Shown piece after piece: positions 7,904 to 17,428 of a stretch of DNA of 64,000 nucleotides. Below the pieces are notes generated by a model. It did no database searches, was not told the DNA's origin, and worked only from the letters and a program-made list of their open reading frames with translations. A program made the translations under genes and the position numbers. How positions within the stretch are numbered: position 1 is the first letter of the stretch; each line of letters opens with the position of its first letter. The stretch comes from JABFRJ01 sp963847145 (GTDB taxonomy: Bacteria > Pseudomonadota > Alphaproteobacteria > Rhizobiales > Hyphomicrobiaceae), in the NCBI GenBank assembly GCA_963847145.1, contig CAWJYN010000003.1, positions 1,240,001-1,304,000 on the forward strand. Direction: 5' to 3'.

Positions 7904-9208
7904 ATGAGCCGCCAAAACAGCACCGTTCAGCGCGAAGATCTGACCGACGAGGGTGCGCACGACATGGGCGGCGCCGACGCCGGACATGCGCAACGCGCGC
8001 GCCCCATTCCGCGCATCTCCATCCAGGCGTTCTGCGAAGATGCGGAAACGACAGAGGTGCTGCAGGTGGCTGCTGAGGACCGCCGTCTTTCGAAGACGCA
8101 TGTCAGCATTCACATGGGCGGCATTGGTGCGGCGGTTGCTCACTATCAAGAAAATCCGACCCCGAATTTGATCGTCATCGAATTGAGCCTTGAGCGGAGC
8201 GCATTGCTGACACAGCTCGATCACTTGTCCGAGTTCTGCGATGCAGGCACGCGGGTGGTTGTCATTGGCCACGCCAACGACGTAGTTCTCTATCGCGAAC
8301 TGCTGAAGCGCGGCGTCAGTGAATATCTGGTCGCGCCTATCACGCCGTTGCAGCTGATGGAAGGCCTGTCCAATCTCTACAACGATCCTGATTCCAAGCC
8401 CGTTGGCAGTGTTATCGCGTTTATCGGTGCCAAAGGTGGCGTCGGTTCATCGACGATCTGTCACAACGTGGCCTGGTCGCTGAGCGAGCAGCTCAAGACC
8501 AATGTCATCATCGCCGATCTTGATCTGGCGTTCGGTACGACCGGCCTCGACTTCAATCAGGACCCGGTGCAAGGCATTGCCGATGCGCTGCAGTCGCCCG
8601 AGCGACTTGATGAGATGCTGCTGGACCGGTTGCTGACCAAGTGCACAGATCGGCTCTCGATTTTCGCCGCGCCGGTGGTTCTCGATCGCGAGTATGACGT
8701 TACCGGTGACGCCTGTGACGTGGTCATCGACGTGACGCGCCAACACGTGCCGTTTGTCGCGGTTGATCTGCCGCATACTTGGAGCCCTTGGGTGCGCAGC
8801 GTGCTGCTGAAGGCGGACGAGATCGTCATAACGGCGACACCGGATCTTGCCAATCTGCGCAACGCCAAAAACCTGATGGATCTCATCAAGGCGAACCGCA
8901 CGAATGATGTCCCGCCGCGGCTGGTCATCAACATGGCGGGGATGCCAAAGCGGCCGGAGATCCCGGTTAAGGAATTCGCGGCCAATCTCGGCATCGACCC
9001 CATTCAAGTGTTCGAATTCGACTGCGAAAATTTCGGTCAGGCGGCCAACAACGGGCAGATGGTTGAGGAGTTCTCCTCCAAAGCCAAGGCCGTCCCGCAG
9101 ATCCGCGAACTGGCGATGACGCTGGCTGGCCGCAAAGACATGCGCGCCGAAGCCAAGGCCAAACCACAGAGCGGCGGCTTCCTGCAAAAACTCAAGTTGA
9201 AGCGCTGA
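7904..9208 (+). CDS. cpaE: Pilus assembly ATPase-like protein CpaE (TadZ)
   Basis: A 434-residue MinD/ParA-like protein that localises the Tad apparatus at the membrane. A receiver-like N-terminal domain (about residues 35-160) precedes the ATPase domain. The deviant Walker A KGGVGSSTICHN lies near residue 175, and IIADLDLAFGTTG gives the second nucleotide-binding motif. The chosen ATG at 7904 has AAGGAG 8 nt upstream; a TTG at 7898 is less likely. The C-terminus is basic (KPQSGGFLQKLKLKR). It is followed after 13 bp by cpaF. Confidence 0.95.
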   Translation: MSRQNSTVQREDLTDEGAHDMGGADAGHAQRARPIPRISIQAFCEDAETTEVLQVAAEDRRLSKTHVSIHMGGIGAAVAHYQENPTPNLIVIELSLERSALLTQLDHLSEFCDAGTRVVVIGHANDVVLYRELLKRGVSEYLVAPITPLQLMEGLSNLYNDPDSKPVGSVIAFIGAKGGVGSSTICHNVAWSLSEQLKTNVIIADLDLAFGTTGLDFNQDPVQGIADALQSPERLDEMLLDRLLTKCTDRLSIFAAPVVLDREYDVTGDACDVVIDVTRQHVPFVAVDLPHTWSPWVRSVLLKADEIVITATPDLANLRNAKNLMDLIKANRTNDVPPRLVINMAGMPKRPEIPVKEFAANLGIDPIQVFEFDCENFGQAANNGQMVEEFSSKAKAVPQIRELAMTLAGRKDMRAEAKAKPQSGGFLQKLKLKR

Positions 9209-9221
9209 AGGGCGGATTCCT

Positions 9222-10703
9222 ATGTTTGGTAAACGGACGAATGATGGTGGCATGAAGCGGATTGCGCCGGCCTCGCCGTCGGCTGCATCTGCTGTGCCAA
9301 TGAACCCGGCCGAACAGCAGCGCGCTGCAGCGCCGGCGCCGGAGCCAAAGGCCGCCCGCGCGCCGGAGGCTACCCCGGCCGCATCGGAGCGCCGGCATTC
9401 GGAAGAGTACTACGACGTCAAGACGACGGTCTTCAATGCGTTGATCGACACAATCGATCTGACGCAGCTTGCAAAACTCGACGCACCGGCGGCGCGCGAG
9501 GAAATCCGCGACATCGTGAGCGAGATCATCCAGCTCAAGAACGTGGTCATGTCGATCGCGGAGCAGGAAGAGCTGCTCGAAGACATCTGCAACGACGTGC
9601 TGGGTTACGGGCCGCTGGAGCCGTTGCTGGCACGAGATGATATCGCCGACATCATGGTCAACGGTGCCTCGGCGACGTTCATCGAAGTCGGCGGCAAAGT
9701 GCAGAAAACTTCTGTGCGCTTTGCTGACAATGCGCAGTTGATGAACATCTGCCAGCGCATTGTGAGCCAAGTTGGCCGACGCGTCGATGAATCAAGCCCG
9801 ATTTGCGACGCACGTCTGCCGGACGGGAGCCGCGTCAACGTGATCGCGCCGCCGCTCGCCATCGACGGGCCTTGTCTCACAATTCGTAAGTTCAAGAAGG
9901 ACCGTTTGAAGCTCGATAACCTGGTCAAATTCGGCTCACTTTCGCCGGCCGCCAAAGTGGTTCTCGAGATCATCGGCCGGGTGCGGTGTAACGTTTTGAT
10001 CTCGGGCGGTACGGGCTCCGGTAAGACGACGCTGCTCAACTGTCTGACTGGTTGCGTCGACCACGACGAGCGGATCATCACGTGCGAAGATTCGGCCGAA
10101 CTGCAGCTGCAGCAGCCGCACGTGGTTCGTCTTGAAACGCGCCCGCCGAACCTCGAAGGCGAAGGCGAGATCACCATGCGCGATCTCGTGAAGAACTGCC
10201 TGCGTATGCGGCCTGAACGTATCATCGTCGGCGAGGTCCGTGGGCCTGAGGCGTTCGATTTGCTGCAAGCGATGAACACGGGCCACGACGGCTCGATGGG
10301 CACGCTCCACTCCAACAGTCCACGCGAGGCCATCAGCCGTCTCGAAAGCATGATCATGATGGGCGGCTACGCGCTGCCGCCCAAGACCATTCGCGAGATG
10401 ATCACGGGTTCTATCGATGTCATCGTGCAGGCATCCCGCCTGCGCGACGGCAGCCGTAAGATAACGCACATCACCGAAGTGGTCGGCATGGAAGGCGACG
10501 TCGTCACGCTGCAAGACATTATCGTCTACGAAATCACCGGTGAAGATGCCAACGGCAAACTCGTCGGACGCCATCGCTCGACTGGCATCGCGCGGCCGCG
10601 CTTCTGGGAGCGGGCGGAGTATTACGGCGATACACCGCGGCTCGCCGAGGCGTTGTCATCGGCGGAAGTTTCCGACTTCAACGGCAATCCGATGGGGAGC
10701 TGA
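9222..10703 (+). CDS. cpaF: Tad secretion ATPase CpaF (TadA)
   Basis: A 493-residue hexameric type II/IV secretion ATPase that powers pilus extension. A disordered Pro/Ala-rich head (residues 15-60) precedes the N-terminal domain. The catalytic core shows Walker A GGTGSGKTTLLN near residue 265, the Walker B/Asp-box region RPERIIVGEVRG near 330 and the His-box region NTGHDGSMGTLHSN near 355. The family assignment is firm. It is 5 bp from tadB, which argues for one transcript. Confidence 0.97.
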   Translation: MFGKRTNDGGMKRIAPASPSAASAVPMNPAEQQRAAAPAPEPKAARAPEATPAASERRHSEEYYDVKTTVFNALIDTIDLTQLAKLDAPAAREEIRDIVSEIIQLKNVVMSIAEQEELLEDICNDVLGYGPLEPLLARDDIADIMVNGASATFIEVGGKVQKTSVRFADNAQLMNICQRIVSQVGRRVDESSPICDARLPDGSRVNVIAPPLAIDGPCLTIRKFKKDRLKLDNLVKFGSLSPAAKVVLEIIGRVRCNVLISGGTGSGKTTLLNCLTGCVDHDERIITCEDSAELQLQQPHVVRLETRPPNLEGEGEITMRDLVKNCLRMRPERIIVGEVRGPEAFDLLQAMNTGHDGSMGTLHSNSPREAISRLESMIMMGGYALPPKTIREMITGSIDVIVQASRLRDGSRKITHITEVVGMEGDVVTLQDIIVYEITGEDANGKLVGRHRSTGIARPRFWERAEYYGDTPRLAEALSSAEVSDFNGNPMGS

Positions 10704-10708
10704 GGGTC

Positions 10709-11701
10709 ATGGATTCCGATGATCTGCTGTTTTTTGGCCTGATTGCTGTCGCCGCGCTCTGCGTGATCGTCGTGATCTACTTGCTGATCGCGCCGTTTAC
10801 GACCGGCGAACGGCGGGCGGAAAAGCGGCTCGCCGGCGTCGCTGAGGGCGGCCGCAAAGTTAACGGCAAGATTCAGGAAGCCGCCAACAACCGCAAAAAG
10901 CAGGTTGCGGACACGCTCAAGGACCTAGAAGCGAAGCAAGCCGCCAGCAAAAAGGTTTCGCTCCGGCAGCTGCTGATGCAGGCCGGACTGCAGATCGATG
11001 TGAAGACCTTTTGGGTTGCCAGCCTGGTATCCGGCCTTGTGGTGACGCTTGTGCTATTTCTGTCAGCGCCGACGCTGCACCCGATTGTCGTCGTTGGAAT
11101 TGGGATCGCCGGAGCACTTGGACTGCCGCGCTTTATTGTCGGCCGCATGATCCTGCGGCGGCACAAGAAGTTCCTCAACGAGTTCGCTAACTCGATTGAC
11201 ATCATTGTGCGCGGTGTGAAATCCGGTCTCCCGCTGAATGAATGCCTTAACATCATCGCGCGTGAGAGCCCCGAGCCGGTTTGCCTGGAGTTTCGCGAAG
11301 TTGTCGAACAACAGCGCGTGGGCGTGCCGTTGCAGCAGTGCTTCGATCGCATGATGGAGCGGGTGCCACTGGCTGAAGTGCGCTTCTTCAGCATCGTGAT
11401 CGCCATTCAACAGACAGCTGGCGGCAACCTCTCTGAGGCGCTTGGCAACCTTTCGGGTGTGTTGCGCGACCGCAAGACGATGGCGGCAAAAGTGCAGGCG
11501 CTCTCGGCAGAAGCAAAGGCATCGGCTGCGGTGCTTGGCTCGCTACCATTTATCGTGATGATCCTCGTTTACATTACGACACCAGAGTACATCGCGCTTT
11601 TGTGGCAGAAGACTTACGGCAATTTCATGCTGCTCGGCTCGGGTGTGTGGATGAGCTGCGGTCTGTTGATGATGCGTAAGATGATCAACTTCAAGTTCTG
11701 A
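10709..11701 (+). CDS. tadB: Tad inner-membrane platform protein TadB
   Basis: A 330-residue T2SSF-domain membrane protein. One hydrophobic helix at the N-terminus, a Lys-rich cytoplasmic stretch (about 35-85), two central helices, the GspF-like cytoplasmic domain (NSIDIIVRGVKSGLPLNECL near 155-175) and C-terminal helices match TadB. With TadC it forms the platform on which CpaF works. Only 5 bp separate it from cpaF. An 80-bp spacer without an obvious terminator separates it from tadC. Confidence 0.94.
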   Translation: MDSDDLLFFGLIAVAALCVIVVIYLLIAPFTTGERRAEKRLAGVAEGGRKVNGKIQEAANNRKKQVADTLKDLEAKQAASKKVSLRQLLMQAGLQIDVKTFWVASLVSGLVVTLVLFLSAPTLHPIVVVGIGIAGALGLPRFIVGRMILRRHKKFLNEFANSIDIIVRGVKSGLPLNECLNIIARESPEPVCLEFREVVEQQRVGVPLQQCFDRMMERVPLAEVRFFSIVIAIQQTAGGNLSEALGNLSGVLRDRKTMAAKVQALSAEAKASAAVLGSLPFIVMILVYITTPEYIALLWQKTYGNFMLLGSGVWMSCGLLMMRKMINFKF

Positions 11702-11781
11702 TCCGCGTCCGCTTCGTTCTTGTGTTTCTCCAGGGTCCGCCCCGCCGCGCCTGACACCGCTTTAACCGACCAGGTTTCATC

Positions 11782-12753
11782 ATGCAGGATTTCATCGAAG
11801 CGATCACGCGGCCAGAGGTTCTTTTGGCACTGTTCGCCGCTGTTGCGATCTTCGCGACGGCAATGATTGTCCTTTTGCCGACGATGTCGCGCGACCGGTT
11901 GCCGGCGCGCATGCGCGTCATGGCCGTCGAGCGTGACAAGATGCGCGCTTCGCGGCTTGCTGACCTGAACAAAAAAGACGGGACGTCACTGCGCCAGTCG
12001 CCGCAAGGCTTCATGCTGGAGATCGTCGATAAGCTCGATCTGCGATCGAGTTTCGACACCGAAGAGGTCCGCGACAAACTGAAGATGGCTGGTCTCCGGG
12101 GCCAGGCGCCGCTGGTCGCCTACATGTTTTTCCGCCTTGCGATGCCGGTGATTGTAACGATTGCGGCGTTGATCTATTTGTTCCTTATTGCACAGCTTGA
12201 CCACCCGCCCATTGTCAAAATCGGCATCGCGCTGGTCGTGGGCTACGTGGGTTTCTATCTGCCCAACGTGTTCGTGCAGAACCAAATCACAAAGCGGCAA
12301 CAATCGATTTCCGCGGGCTTCCCCGATGCGCTTGATATGCTGCTCATCTGCGTGCAATCGGGCATGTCCATCGAGGCGGCATTCGGGAAAGTTGCAGCAG
12401 AGATTGGTCCGCAGTCGCTTGAACTCGCTGAAGAGCTTTCGGTGACCACAGCCGAACTTTCATACCTGACGGAGCGGCGGCAGGCCTATGAGAACCTCGC
12501 CAAGCGTACAGGCTTGCCGGGTGTGAAAGGCGTTTCGACCGCGCTCATTCAGGCAGAGCGTTACGGCACGCCGGTTGGTACTGCGCTGCGCACGATGGCC
12601 AAGGAGAACCGTGACGCGCGCATGATGGAAGCGGAAAAAAAGGCAGCCGCGTTGCCGCCCAAGCTGACCGTGCCGATGATCGTGTTCTTCCTCCCGGTGT
12701 TGTTCGTTGTCATTATTGGCCCGGCGCTGATCCAAGTGTTCCAGTGGGATTGA
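11782..12753 (+). CDS. tadC: Tad inner-membrane platform protein TadC
   Basis: A 323-residue T2SSF-domain membrane protein, partner of TadB. It has an N-terminal helix (residues 12-34), a central helix pair (about 110-155), the cytoplasmic domain with DALDMLLICVQSGMSIEAAF, and a C-terminal helix (IVFFLPVLFVVIIGPALIQVF). This is the last recognised Tad gene here. TadD, TadE/F and TadG homologues do not follow, so they must lie elsewhere if the pilus is functional. Confidence 0.94.
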   Translation: MQDFIEAITRPEVLLALFAAVAIFATAMIVLLPTMSRDRLPARMRVMAVERDKMRASRLADLNKKDGTSLRQSPQGFMLEIVDKLDLRSSFDTEEVRDKLKMAGLRGQAPLVAYMFFRLAMPVIVTIAALIYLFLIAQLDHPPIVKIGIALVVGYVGFYLPNVFVQNQITKRQQSISAGFPDALDMLLICVQSGMSIEAAFGKVAAEIGPQSLELAEELSVTTAELSYLTERRQAYENLAKRTGLPGVKGVSTALIQAERYGTPVGTALRTMAKENRDARMMEAEKKAAALPPKLTVPMIVFFLPVLFVVIIGPALIQVFQWD

Positions 12754-12947
12754 GCCGGCGGGTGCAGATATTGAAACTGCAATCTAAAGGTGCGCCTGCA
12801 AATGGCGCATCATTGACTTATTCAGCCCTGTCGCCGATACACCGGCCCTTCGAGACTGCCCGTTGGCTAGTCTAGACACCTGACAGCGCGTTGCGCCCTC
12901 GGGTGCGCTTTGCGTTGGGCGCCCGACTGGGCGGTAGGATGTCGCAT

Positions 12948-13592
12948 ATGGTCAAGATCTGGGGCCGAAAAACGTCAGTCAACGTCCAGAAAGTGATGTG
13001 GGCGGTTGCCGAGCTCGGTCTGCCGCATGAGCGGATCGACGCGGGCGGTCCATTTGGCAAGACGGACACGCCGGAATACGGCGCGATGAACCCCAACCGG
13101 CTGGTGCCGGTGCTGGAGGACGACGGTCTTGTTCTCTGGGAAAGCAATGCCATCGTCCGGCATCTCGCGAGCCGTTACGGCAAGGCCAGCTTGATGCCAG
13201 CGGATTTCATGGGTGCGGCCAGGGCCGACCAATGGATGGATTGGATGTTGTCGTCGCTCTATCCAGACGTCATCACTACTTTATTCCAGCAGTTTGTGCG
13301 GGTGACGGCGGCGGATCGAAACGCTGCGCTGGTGGACGCCGCAAGTACGCGCGCGGGCGACAAGCTCGCTCTGCTCGACAAGCAGTTGGCTGGCAAGCCG
13401 TTCATTCTCGGGGACACGCTGACGATGGCGGATATCGCCGTCGGCGCGCTGCTCTATCGCTATTACACGATGCCGGTCTCGCGGCCGAGCCTGCAGAACG
13501 TTGAGGCCTACTATCAGCGGCTATCGAGCCGAAAAACCTTTCAGGACCACGTGATGGTCGATTGGGTAGCCATGAAAATCCCCGGGGCGTAA
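12948..13592 (+). CDS. Glutathione S-transferase family protein
   Basis: A 214-residue cytosolic GST. The thioredoxin-like N-terminal domain (residues 1-78) contains the conserved NRLVPVLEDDG and the glutathione gamma-glutamyl site WESNAIVRHLA. The helical C-terminal domain ends with FILGDTLTMADIAVGALLYRY, the family N-capping motif. WGRKTSVNVQKV near the start resembles the Ser-type GST active site. I placed the start at 12948, with AGGA 8 nt upstream; an ATG at 12939 is possible. The substrate is unknown. Confidence 0.88.
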   Translation: MVKIWGRKTSVNVQKVMWAVAELGLPHERIDAGGPFGKTDTPEYGAMNPNRLVPVLEDDGLVLWESNAIVRHLASRYGKASLMPADFMGAARADQWMDWMLSSLYPDVITTLFQQFVRVTAADRNAALVDAASTRAGDKLALLDKQLAGKPFILGDTLTMADIAVGALLYRYYTMPVSRPSLQNVEAYYQRLSSRKTFQDHVMVDWVAMKIPGA

Positions 13593-13633
13593 ACTAGTCC
13601 CTCAAGTTTTTCGCGCCAATCCGGATCCACCTC

Positions 13634-15271
13634 ATGTTTCAATCGCTGACAGATCGCCTTTCAGGCGTTTTCGACAAGCTGGCCCGCCGTGGCTCGCTGA
13701 GCGACAGCGATGTGAGTGAAGCGATGCGCGAGGTGCGCCGCGCACTGCTCGAAGCGGACGTGGCGCTGGATGTGGTGCGGGACTTTACCGACAAAGTGAA
13801 GGCCAAGGCCGTCGGGCAGAACGTCATCAAGTCTGTATCGCCTGGCCAGATGGTGATCAAGATCGTCAATGACGAGTTGGTCGCGATGCTGGGCTCGGAC
13901 GCCGCACCGATTGACCTCGCCGCACAGCCACCCGTCGCCATTCTGATGGTTGGCTTGCAGGGGTCCGGCAAGACGACGACGACGGCGAAGATCGGCCACC
14001 GGCTGACGACGCGCGACAAGAAAAAAGTGCTGATGGCGTCGCTCGATACGCGGCGGCCGGCGGCGATGGAACAGCTGATTATTCTCGGCCATCAAATCAA
14101 CGTCGATGTACTGCCGATCGTTGCCGGACAGACGCCGGTGCAGATCGCCCAGCGCGCACTCGATACGGCGCGGCTTGGCGGCTTTGATGTCGTCATGCTC
14201 GACACGGCAGGGCGCACCACCATAGACGACGAATTGATGGCGGAAGTGGCCGAGGTCAAGCGCATCACTCAGCCGCACGAGGTGCTGCTGGTGGCGGATG
14301 CGCTGACTGGTCAGGACGCCGTCAATACCGCGAAGGCCTTTGAGGCGCGCGTCGGCGTCACCGGCATCGTGCTGACCCGCGTGGACGGCGATGGCCGTGG
14401 CGGTGCGGCGCTGTCGATGCGGGCGGTGACCGGCCGGCCGATCAAACTGATTGGCGTTGGCGAGAAGTGGGACGCGCTGGAAGACTTCGATCCGAAGCGC
14501 ATTGCTGGCCGCATTCTCGGCATGGGCGATATTGTCGGGTTGGTTGAAAAGGCAGCGCAGACGCTGGATGCCGGCAAGGCAATGGCGATTGCGGAGAAAA
14601 TGCGCAAAGGCGCGTTCGATCTTGATGATCTCTCGGAGCAGCTCAGCCAAGTCGAGAAGCTGGGCGGCATGGGCTCAATCATGGGCATGATGCCCGGCAT
14701 CGGCAAAATGAAGAAGCAGATCGATGCGGCCGGAGGCGTCGACGAGAAGGTGATCAAGCGGCAGCGCGCGATCATCTCGTCCATGACTCCGAACGAGAGA
14801 CGCAACCCAAAAGTGCTTGATGGCAAGCGTAAGCGTCGTGTTGCAGCTGGCAGCGGCACGAAGCCTGAGGACATCAACAAGCTCCTCAAGATGCATCGTG
14901 ACATGGCCGACATGATGAAGATGATGAAGAAGAGCCCCGGCATGATGGCCAAGATGGCTGGCGCCATGGGCCTCGGTGGCGGCGGTGGATTGGGTGGCAT
15001 GATGGGTGGTGGCGGCGCACCAAGTGCGGCCGAGCTCGAAGCCATGCAGAAAGAACTCGCCGGGCTGGATCCGCGCGCGCTGGAGCAGCTGCCAAAAGAA
15101 GTGCGCGACGCTCTGGCGAACTTGCCGGACGCGGGCAAAACGGCTGCCAAGCCAACGTTGCCGGGACTTGGTGGGGGATTGCCAGGGCTGGGCGGCATGC
15201 GTCTGCCGGGACTTGGTGGTCCCAGCCTGCCCAAAGGTCCGTTCCCGTTCGGCGGGGGCAAGAAGAAATGA
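13634..15271 (+). CDS. ffh: Signal recognition particle protein Ffh (SRP54)
   Basis: A 545-residue SRP GTPase that binds 4.5S RNA and signal peptides of nascent membrane proteins. The N domain (1-90) is followed by the G domain with GLQGSGKTTTTAK near residue 107, LDTAGRTTIDDE near 190 and TRVDGDGRGGAALS near 248. The Met-rich M domain spans about 295-440. The tail (about 440-545) is unusually long, rich in Gly, Leu and Pro (GLGGGLPGLGG), and repetitive. It stands first in a partly conserved ffh-rpsP-rimM block. Confidence 0.97.
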   Translation: MFQSLTDRLSGVFDKLARRGSLSDSDVSEAMREVRRALLEADVALDVVRDFTDKVKAKAVGQNVIKSVSPGQMVIKIVNDELVAMLGSDAAPIDLAAQPPVAILMVGLQGSGKTTTTAKIGHRLTTRDKKKVLMASLDTRRPAAMEQLIILGHQINVDVLPIVAGQTPVQIAQRALDTARLGGFDVVMLDTAGRTTIDDELMAEVAEVKRITQPHEVLLVADALTGQDAVNTAKAFEARVGVTGIVLTRVDGDGRGGAALSMRAVTGRPIKLIGVGEKWDALEDFDPKRIAGRILGMGDIVGLVEKAAQTLDAGKAMAIAEKMRKGAFDLDDLSEQLSQVEKLGGMGSIMGMMPGIGKMKKQIDAAGGVDEKVIKRQRAIISSMTPNERRNPKVLDGKRKRRVAAGSGTKPEDINKLLKMHRDMADMMKMMKKSPGMMAKMAGAMGLGGGGGLGGMMGGGGAPSAAELEAMQKELAGLDPRALEQLPKEVRDALANLPDAGKTAAKPTLPGLGGGLPGLGGMRLPGLGGPSLPKGPFPFGGGKKK

Positions 15272-15297
15272 GCACGCGAGATTTAGCTCGGGCGGTA

Positions 15298-15393
15298 AGT
15301 TGGGTTAGCCGCACCTCGCGGCGTAACCCAACACTGTTTGCCGCCCGGAAATGTTGGGTTACGGCGCCGAAGTGGCGCCTAACCCAACCTACG
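15298..15393. repeat. REPIN-like pair of palindromic repeats
   Basis: Two imperfect palindromes (about 15298-15333 and 15352-15393) stand in opposite orientation. Each has arms GTTGGGTTA and TAACCCAAC. The outer end of the second carries the extended tail CCTACG that marks one side of this repeat family throughout the window. Confidence 0.85.
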
Positions 15394-15428
15394 ATTGGTC
15401 CGTGCCCGCTCGACGGGGGAAAGAAGAG

Positions 15429-15944
15429 ATGAGCGGAATCCCGACGCTGGAAACCGAGCGCCTCTGGCTACGGAGCTGGCGGGAGAGCGATCTTGATCGC
15501 TATTTCATGTTGCGTGGTGATGAGGCGGCCGCGCAGTTCATCGGTGGCGTCCTGTCACGCGACGATACTTGGCGCGGCATTGCGATGCTGCTGGGACATC
15601 AGCTCCTGCGCGGTTACAGCATTTTTGCGCTTGAAGAGAAAGCGACGGGCTTGCTGGTTGGCTATTGCGGACCGTGGTTTCCGCTCGGTTTTCCCGAACC
15701 GGAAATCGGGTGGGGGCTCATCCCAACTGAGCAAGGCAAGGGTTTCGCGACGGAAGCCGCCAAGCGCGCGCTGGCTTTCGCTTTCGGCCCGCTTGGCTGG
15801 ACCACCGCCATTAGCCTCATTGCGCCAGAAAATTTGCCCTCAGCCCGGGTGGCCGAACGTCTCGGCGCCAAGCTCGAAGGCAGCACAGAGTTTCGCGGCA
15901 GAGTGTGCGGGATCTACCGCCATTCAGCTCCGATGCAGACCTAG
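15429..15944 (+). CDS. GNAT acetyltransferase, RimJ/RimL-like
   Basis: A 171-residue acetyltransferase opening with the RimJ/RimL-type ETERLWLRSWRESDLDRYF. The acetyl-CoA region is visible as GLIPTEQGKGFATEAAKRAL near residues 95-115, containing the Q/RxxGxG/A pattern. The C-terminal part (NLPSARVAERLGAKLEG) matches the family end. I chose the ATG at 15429 because the ETERL block should lie near the start; the upstream open frame is repeat sequence. It lies 31 bp before rpsP. The substrate could be a small molecule or a protein N-terminus. Confidence 0.85.
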   Translation: MSGIPTLETERLWLRSWRESDLDRYFMLRGDEAAAQFIGGVLSRDDTWRGIAMLLGHQLLRGYSIFALEEKATGLLVGYCGPWFPLGFPEPEIGWGLIPTEQGKGFATEAAKRALAFAFGPLGWTTAISLIAPENLPSARVAERLGAKLEGSTEFRGRVCGIYRHSAPMQT

Positions 15945-15975
15945 AAAACCTGAAACCGAAACTGGAGACGAAGAC

Positions 15976-16344
15976 ATGTCAGTGAAAATGCGTTTGTCGC
16001 GTGGCGGCAGCAAGAAGCGTCCGTACTACTACGTTGTCATCGCGCACGCGCAGAGCCCGCGCGATGGCAAGTACATCGAGCAGATCGGCACGTTCAATCC
16101 GCTGCTGAAGAAGGACAATCCAGAGCGCTCCAAGCTCAATGCCGAGCGCGTTGCGCATTGGTTGAAGGTTGGCGCACAACCAACTGATCGTGTGATGCGG
16201 TTGTTGGACGCGGCGGGCCTCGCCAAGCGTGTAGCGCCGAACAACCCCGAGAAAGCCAAGCCGAAGAAGAAGGCGCAGGAGCGGACGGCGGCGGCTGCAG
16301 CTGCGGCTGCAAAGGCTGCTGGTGGCGACAAGCCGGCGGCGTAA
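15976..16344 (+). CDS. rpsP: 30S ribosomal protein S16
   Basis: A 122-residue ribosomal protein that binds 16S rRNA during 30S assembly. MRLSRGGSKKRPYYYVVIA and the block up to KVGAQPTDRVMRLL are diagnostic. The tail beyond residue 90 is an Ala/Lys-rich extension with a run of alanines, common in alphaproteobacterial S16. The ATG at 15976 has GGAG upstream. It would normally be followed by rimM, but two small paralogous genes intervene. Confidence 0.98.
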   Translation: MSVKMRLSRGGSKKRPYYYVVIAHAQSPRDGKYIEQIGTFNPLLKKDNPERSKLNAERVAHWLKVGAQPTDRVMRLLDAAGLAKRVAPNNPEKAKPKKKAQERTAAAAAAAAKAAGGDKPAA

Positions 16345-16579
16345 TCGGCTGTTGAGTTTGACCGCGCGGCCGCTGAGTTCAGTGGCTGCGCGGTTTGCGT
16401 TTCGCGGGGGGTGTGGGCAAGGGATTTTTCAACTCCGCGCAAAGACGCTCTAAAAAAATGTTCATCTGGTTTGCATTCGAAGCGCCGGACAAAGATTAAA
16501 TTTACTGCGCTCGTACACTCTGCGCCCTGCGAGATGACAACAACGGCTGGCGGGTCCGTTGCTTGTCCTGGGGGGATCG

Positions 16580-16924
16580 ATGAAAGACGGGCGATATGAG
16601 GCTGAGTTCGGCACGGCGTTAGGCATCGGCACGGCTCAACTTACATTGCGCGACGGCTTCTTCAGAGGGTCGACGGCGCGCGGCATTCCGCTTGAGGGCT
16701 GGTGCCGGCTCGATCCAGTCCGAAACCTGCTCGGATATGAACTCGCCGTATCAGTGCCCCCGCACACCAACACCCTGTCCGGCTTGTCGACCGGCGACGA
16801 TGGCCGCCGGGTGCTCGTGCGGGGTGAACGGACCACGGGCGAAGCGGGCAACCGATTTTCCTTTGGCTTCGCCGGGCGCGCAGTTGACGTGGCGATCCGC
16901 TATGTCGGTCCGCTCGAAGAGTGA
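16580..16924 (+). CDS. GrlR-like small protein, copy 1
   Basis: A 114-residue protein starting MKDGRYEAEFGTALGIGTAQ, followed by LRDGFFRGS. This resembles the GrlR family (negative regulator of type III secretion genes in enterobacteria, widespread as an uncharacterised small protein in Rhizobiales), a lipocalin-like beta barrel of about this length. The end FGFAGRAVDVAIRYVG matches the end of the next gene, so the two are tandem paralogues. The start at 16580 has GGGGGA upstream. No type III secretion genes are in the window, so the function here is open. Confidence 0.6.
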   Translation: MKDGRYEAEFGTALGIGTAQLTLRDGFFRGSTARGIPLEGWCRLDPVRNLLGYELAVSVPPHTNTLSGLSTGDDGRRVLVRGERTTGEAGNRFSFGFAGRAVDVAIRYVGPLEE

Positions 16925-17018
16925 GGCCTTTGCTGAGGCTGCCCGCCTCGCTTGAGCACAGACGCCGAATTTGCAATAAGTTTAATGTGGGTGGGGGATT
17001 TCGCGGGGGATTTACGCA

Positions 17019-17363
17019 ATGCGCGAGGGTTTGTATCGGCTCTGCTATGCAGGTGCGGCGTCCAGCGCGGTGGGCGTTTTCGCATTCCGCAATAACGAAT
17101 TTTCTGGCGTCGGGGAAACGGGTGCCATCTACCACGGTGCGTGCGTCCGCGACCCGGCTCGCAACCTCTACAGATTTACCGGGTCGGTTACTTTTCGTGC
17201 CGACACGCCGACGGTCACCGGTTTCCAAGCGAGCCCGCAAGGATCGACAGTGCCGCTCTCGGGCGAGTTCTCCGAACCGGCGCCAAGCACTCGCTTTTCC
17301 ATCGACTTCGCCGGCCGTGCTGTCGACGTGTCGATGGAGTATATCTGTCAACTGCCGGGTTGA
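17019..17363 (+). CDS. GrlR-like small protein, copy 2
   Basis: A 114-residue paralogue of the preceding gene, sharing the opening pattern M(K/R)(D/E)GxY and the ending DFAGRAVDVSMEYI. The middle has diverged strongly (for example YHGACVRDPARNLYRFTGSV against a GWCRLDPVRNLLGYELAV-like block in copy 1). The length is unchanged. GGGGGA lies about 10 nt before the ATG. It is probably a small soluble beta-barrel protein. It separates rpsP from rimM, which are usually adjacent, and ends 65 bp before the chosen rimM start. Confidence 0.58.
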   Translation: MREGLYRLCYAGAASSAVGVFAFRNNEFSGVGETGAIYHGACVRDPARNLYRFTGSVTFRADTPTVTGFQASPQGSTVPLSGEFSEPAPSTRFSIDFAGRAVDVSMEYICQLPG

Positions 17364-17428
17364 CAGGCAAGGCCACCGTTGTGTTCCGGTCCAGAAGCGC
17401 CATCCTGCGTTCTTCGTCGAGGCTCAAC

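Noticed and set aside
15493..15975. Upstream extension of the rpsP frame through the acetyltransferase gene
   Set aside because: S16 starts at 15976 with MSVKMRLSRGG; the upstream frame is a shadow of the acetyltransferase.
17141..17428. Upstream extension of RimM from 17141
   Set aside because: It overlaps the GrlR-like gene in another frame, and its translation does not resemble RimM.
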